Of a stretch of DNA of 22,383 nt, positions 22,224-22,383 are shown piece after piece; the first letter of the stretch is position 1, and each line of letters begins with the position of its first letter. The stretch comes from a virus. The notes beneath the pieces are model-generated. The model had not been told where the DNA came from. It saw only the letters and a program-made list of their open reading frames with translations, and did not search any database. Location: the IMG/VR virus record IMGVR_UViG_3300025128_000381, positions 1 to 22,383 of that record. The stretch is one strand, 5' to 3'. The position numbers and the translations under genes were made by a program.

Positions 22224-22383
22224 GCCGTCACCTCCCACAGTATTTCGTATTCGCTACCAATAACACCACCATCAGCATCGCACCACTCATCAACGACTCT
22301 TTCAATCCATTGAACTCCTTCTTCTCCAATGTGTTGTTTCCACTTACGCCAATCCTTCCCTTCGTAAATGAGTATGTCGTGTG
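22220..22383 (-). CDS. Hypothetical protein, 5' truncated, paralogue of 21832-22131
   Basis: The frame is open to the right edge of the window, so only the last 53 codons are visible. DILIYEGKDWRKW, then VQWIERVVDEWCDADG and SEYEILWEVTA, align in order with the gene at 21832-22131, with a shorter spacer between the first two blocks. The stop overlaps the zinc micro-gene start. It is likely a recent-to-old tandem duplicate, and further copies may lie beyond the window. Confidence 0.6.
   Translation of the reverse strand, partial: HDILIYEGKDWRKWKQHIGEEGVQWIERVVDEWCDADGGVIGSEYEILWEVTA
22224..22235 (-). repeat. Stop/ribosome-site/start module, copy 1
   Basis: Same 12 bases as at 21836-21847. 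It is followed by ATGA, where the zinc micro-gene start overlaps the stop of the truncated paralogue. Confidence 0.7.

Overview
The window looks like part of the genome of a tailed double-stranded DNA virus of an archaeon. The minus strand carries a nearly complete archaeal/eukaryotic-type replication set: family B DNA polymerase, PCNA-like clamp, RFC small subunit, archaeo-eukaryotic primase, ERCC4 nuclease and Cas4-like nuclease. It also carries a group II chaperonin (thermosome). The plus strand carries tail genes. Ribosome binding sites are often built on GGTGA, which matches the archaeal 16S 3' end (AUCACCUCC), and candidate promoters have archaeal TATA boxes. This combination, including the thermosome, fits what I recall of the 'magroviruses' of marine Group II Euryarchaeota (Poseidoniales). 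That assignment is an inference from gene content, not from a database search. I saw no tRNA, rRNA, CRISPR array, insertion sequence or integrase.

Layout. Positions 1-4637 (plus strand) hold four closely packed virion genes: a 5'-truncated baseplate or tail protein, a small tail-associated protein, a 961-residue tail fibre with VGIGT repeats, and a small Ala-rich and Ig-like protein. They converge on a leftward block running from the right end of the window down to 4667. In this block almost every gene overlaps the next by 1, 4 or 8 bases, or is separated by fewer than 50 bases.

Leftward block, in transcription order. 22383-20455 holds small accessory proteins, several with paired cysteines: a tandem paralogue pair, three mini-genes of 31-32 codons, and a PC4-like ssDNA-binding candidate follows at 20189-20458. 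20192-18557 holds two unrecognised proteins. 18560-14481 holds the replisome core: RFC-like clamp loader, probable OB-fold protein, RecA-like ATPase, sliding clamp and DNA polymerase B. 12067-9211 holds a MazG-like small protein, Cas4-like nuclease, a protein with a possible PCNA-binding motif, a PriS/PriL-type primase and a zinc protein. 9218-4667 holds an ERCC4-HhH nuclease, a P-loop ATPase that may be the replicative helicase, a micro zinc protein, a DEDD exonuclease, the thermosome and a TFIIS-like zinc ribbon.

Working together, the primase, polymerase, clamp, clamp loader, ATPase and nucleases would make replication largely independent of the host replisome. The thermosome would fold virus proteins. 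The PC4-like and TFIIS-like proteins are candidates for acting on host transcription. Two near-identical TATA-box elements (8488-8510 and 18564-18586) suggest that the helicase-like and clamp-loader genes head sub-operons.

Six small genes too short for routine calling were read directly from the sequence: 4667-4831, 6956-7063, 15230-15310, 21640-21738, 21740-21835 and 22128-22223. Several starts were moved inward to GTG, TTG or ATG codons with proper ribosome binding sites and short overlaps.
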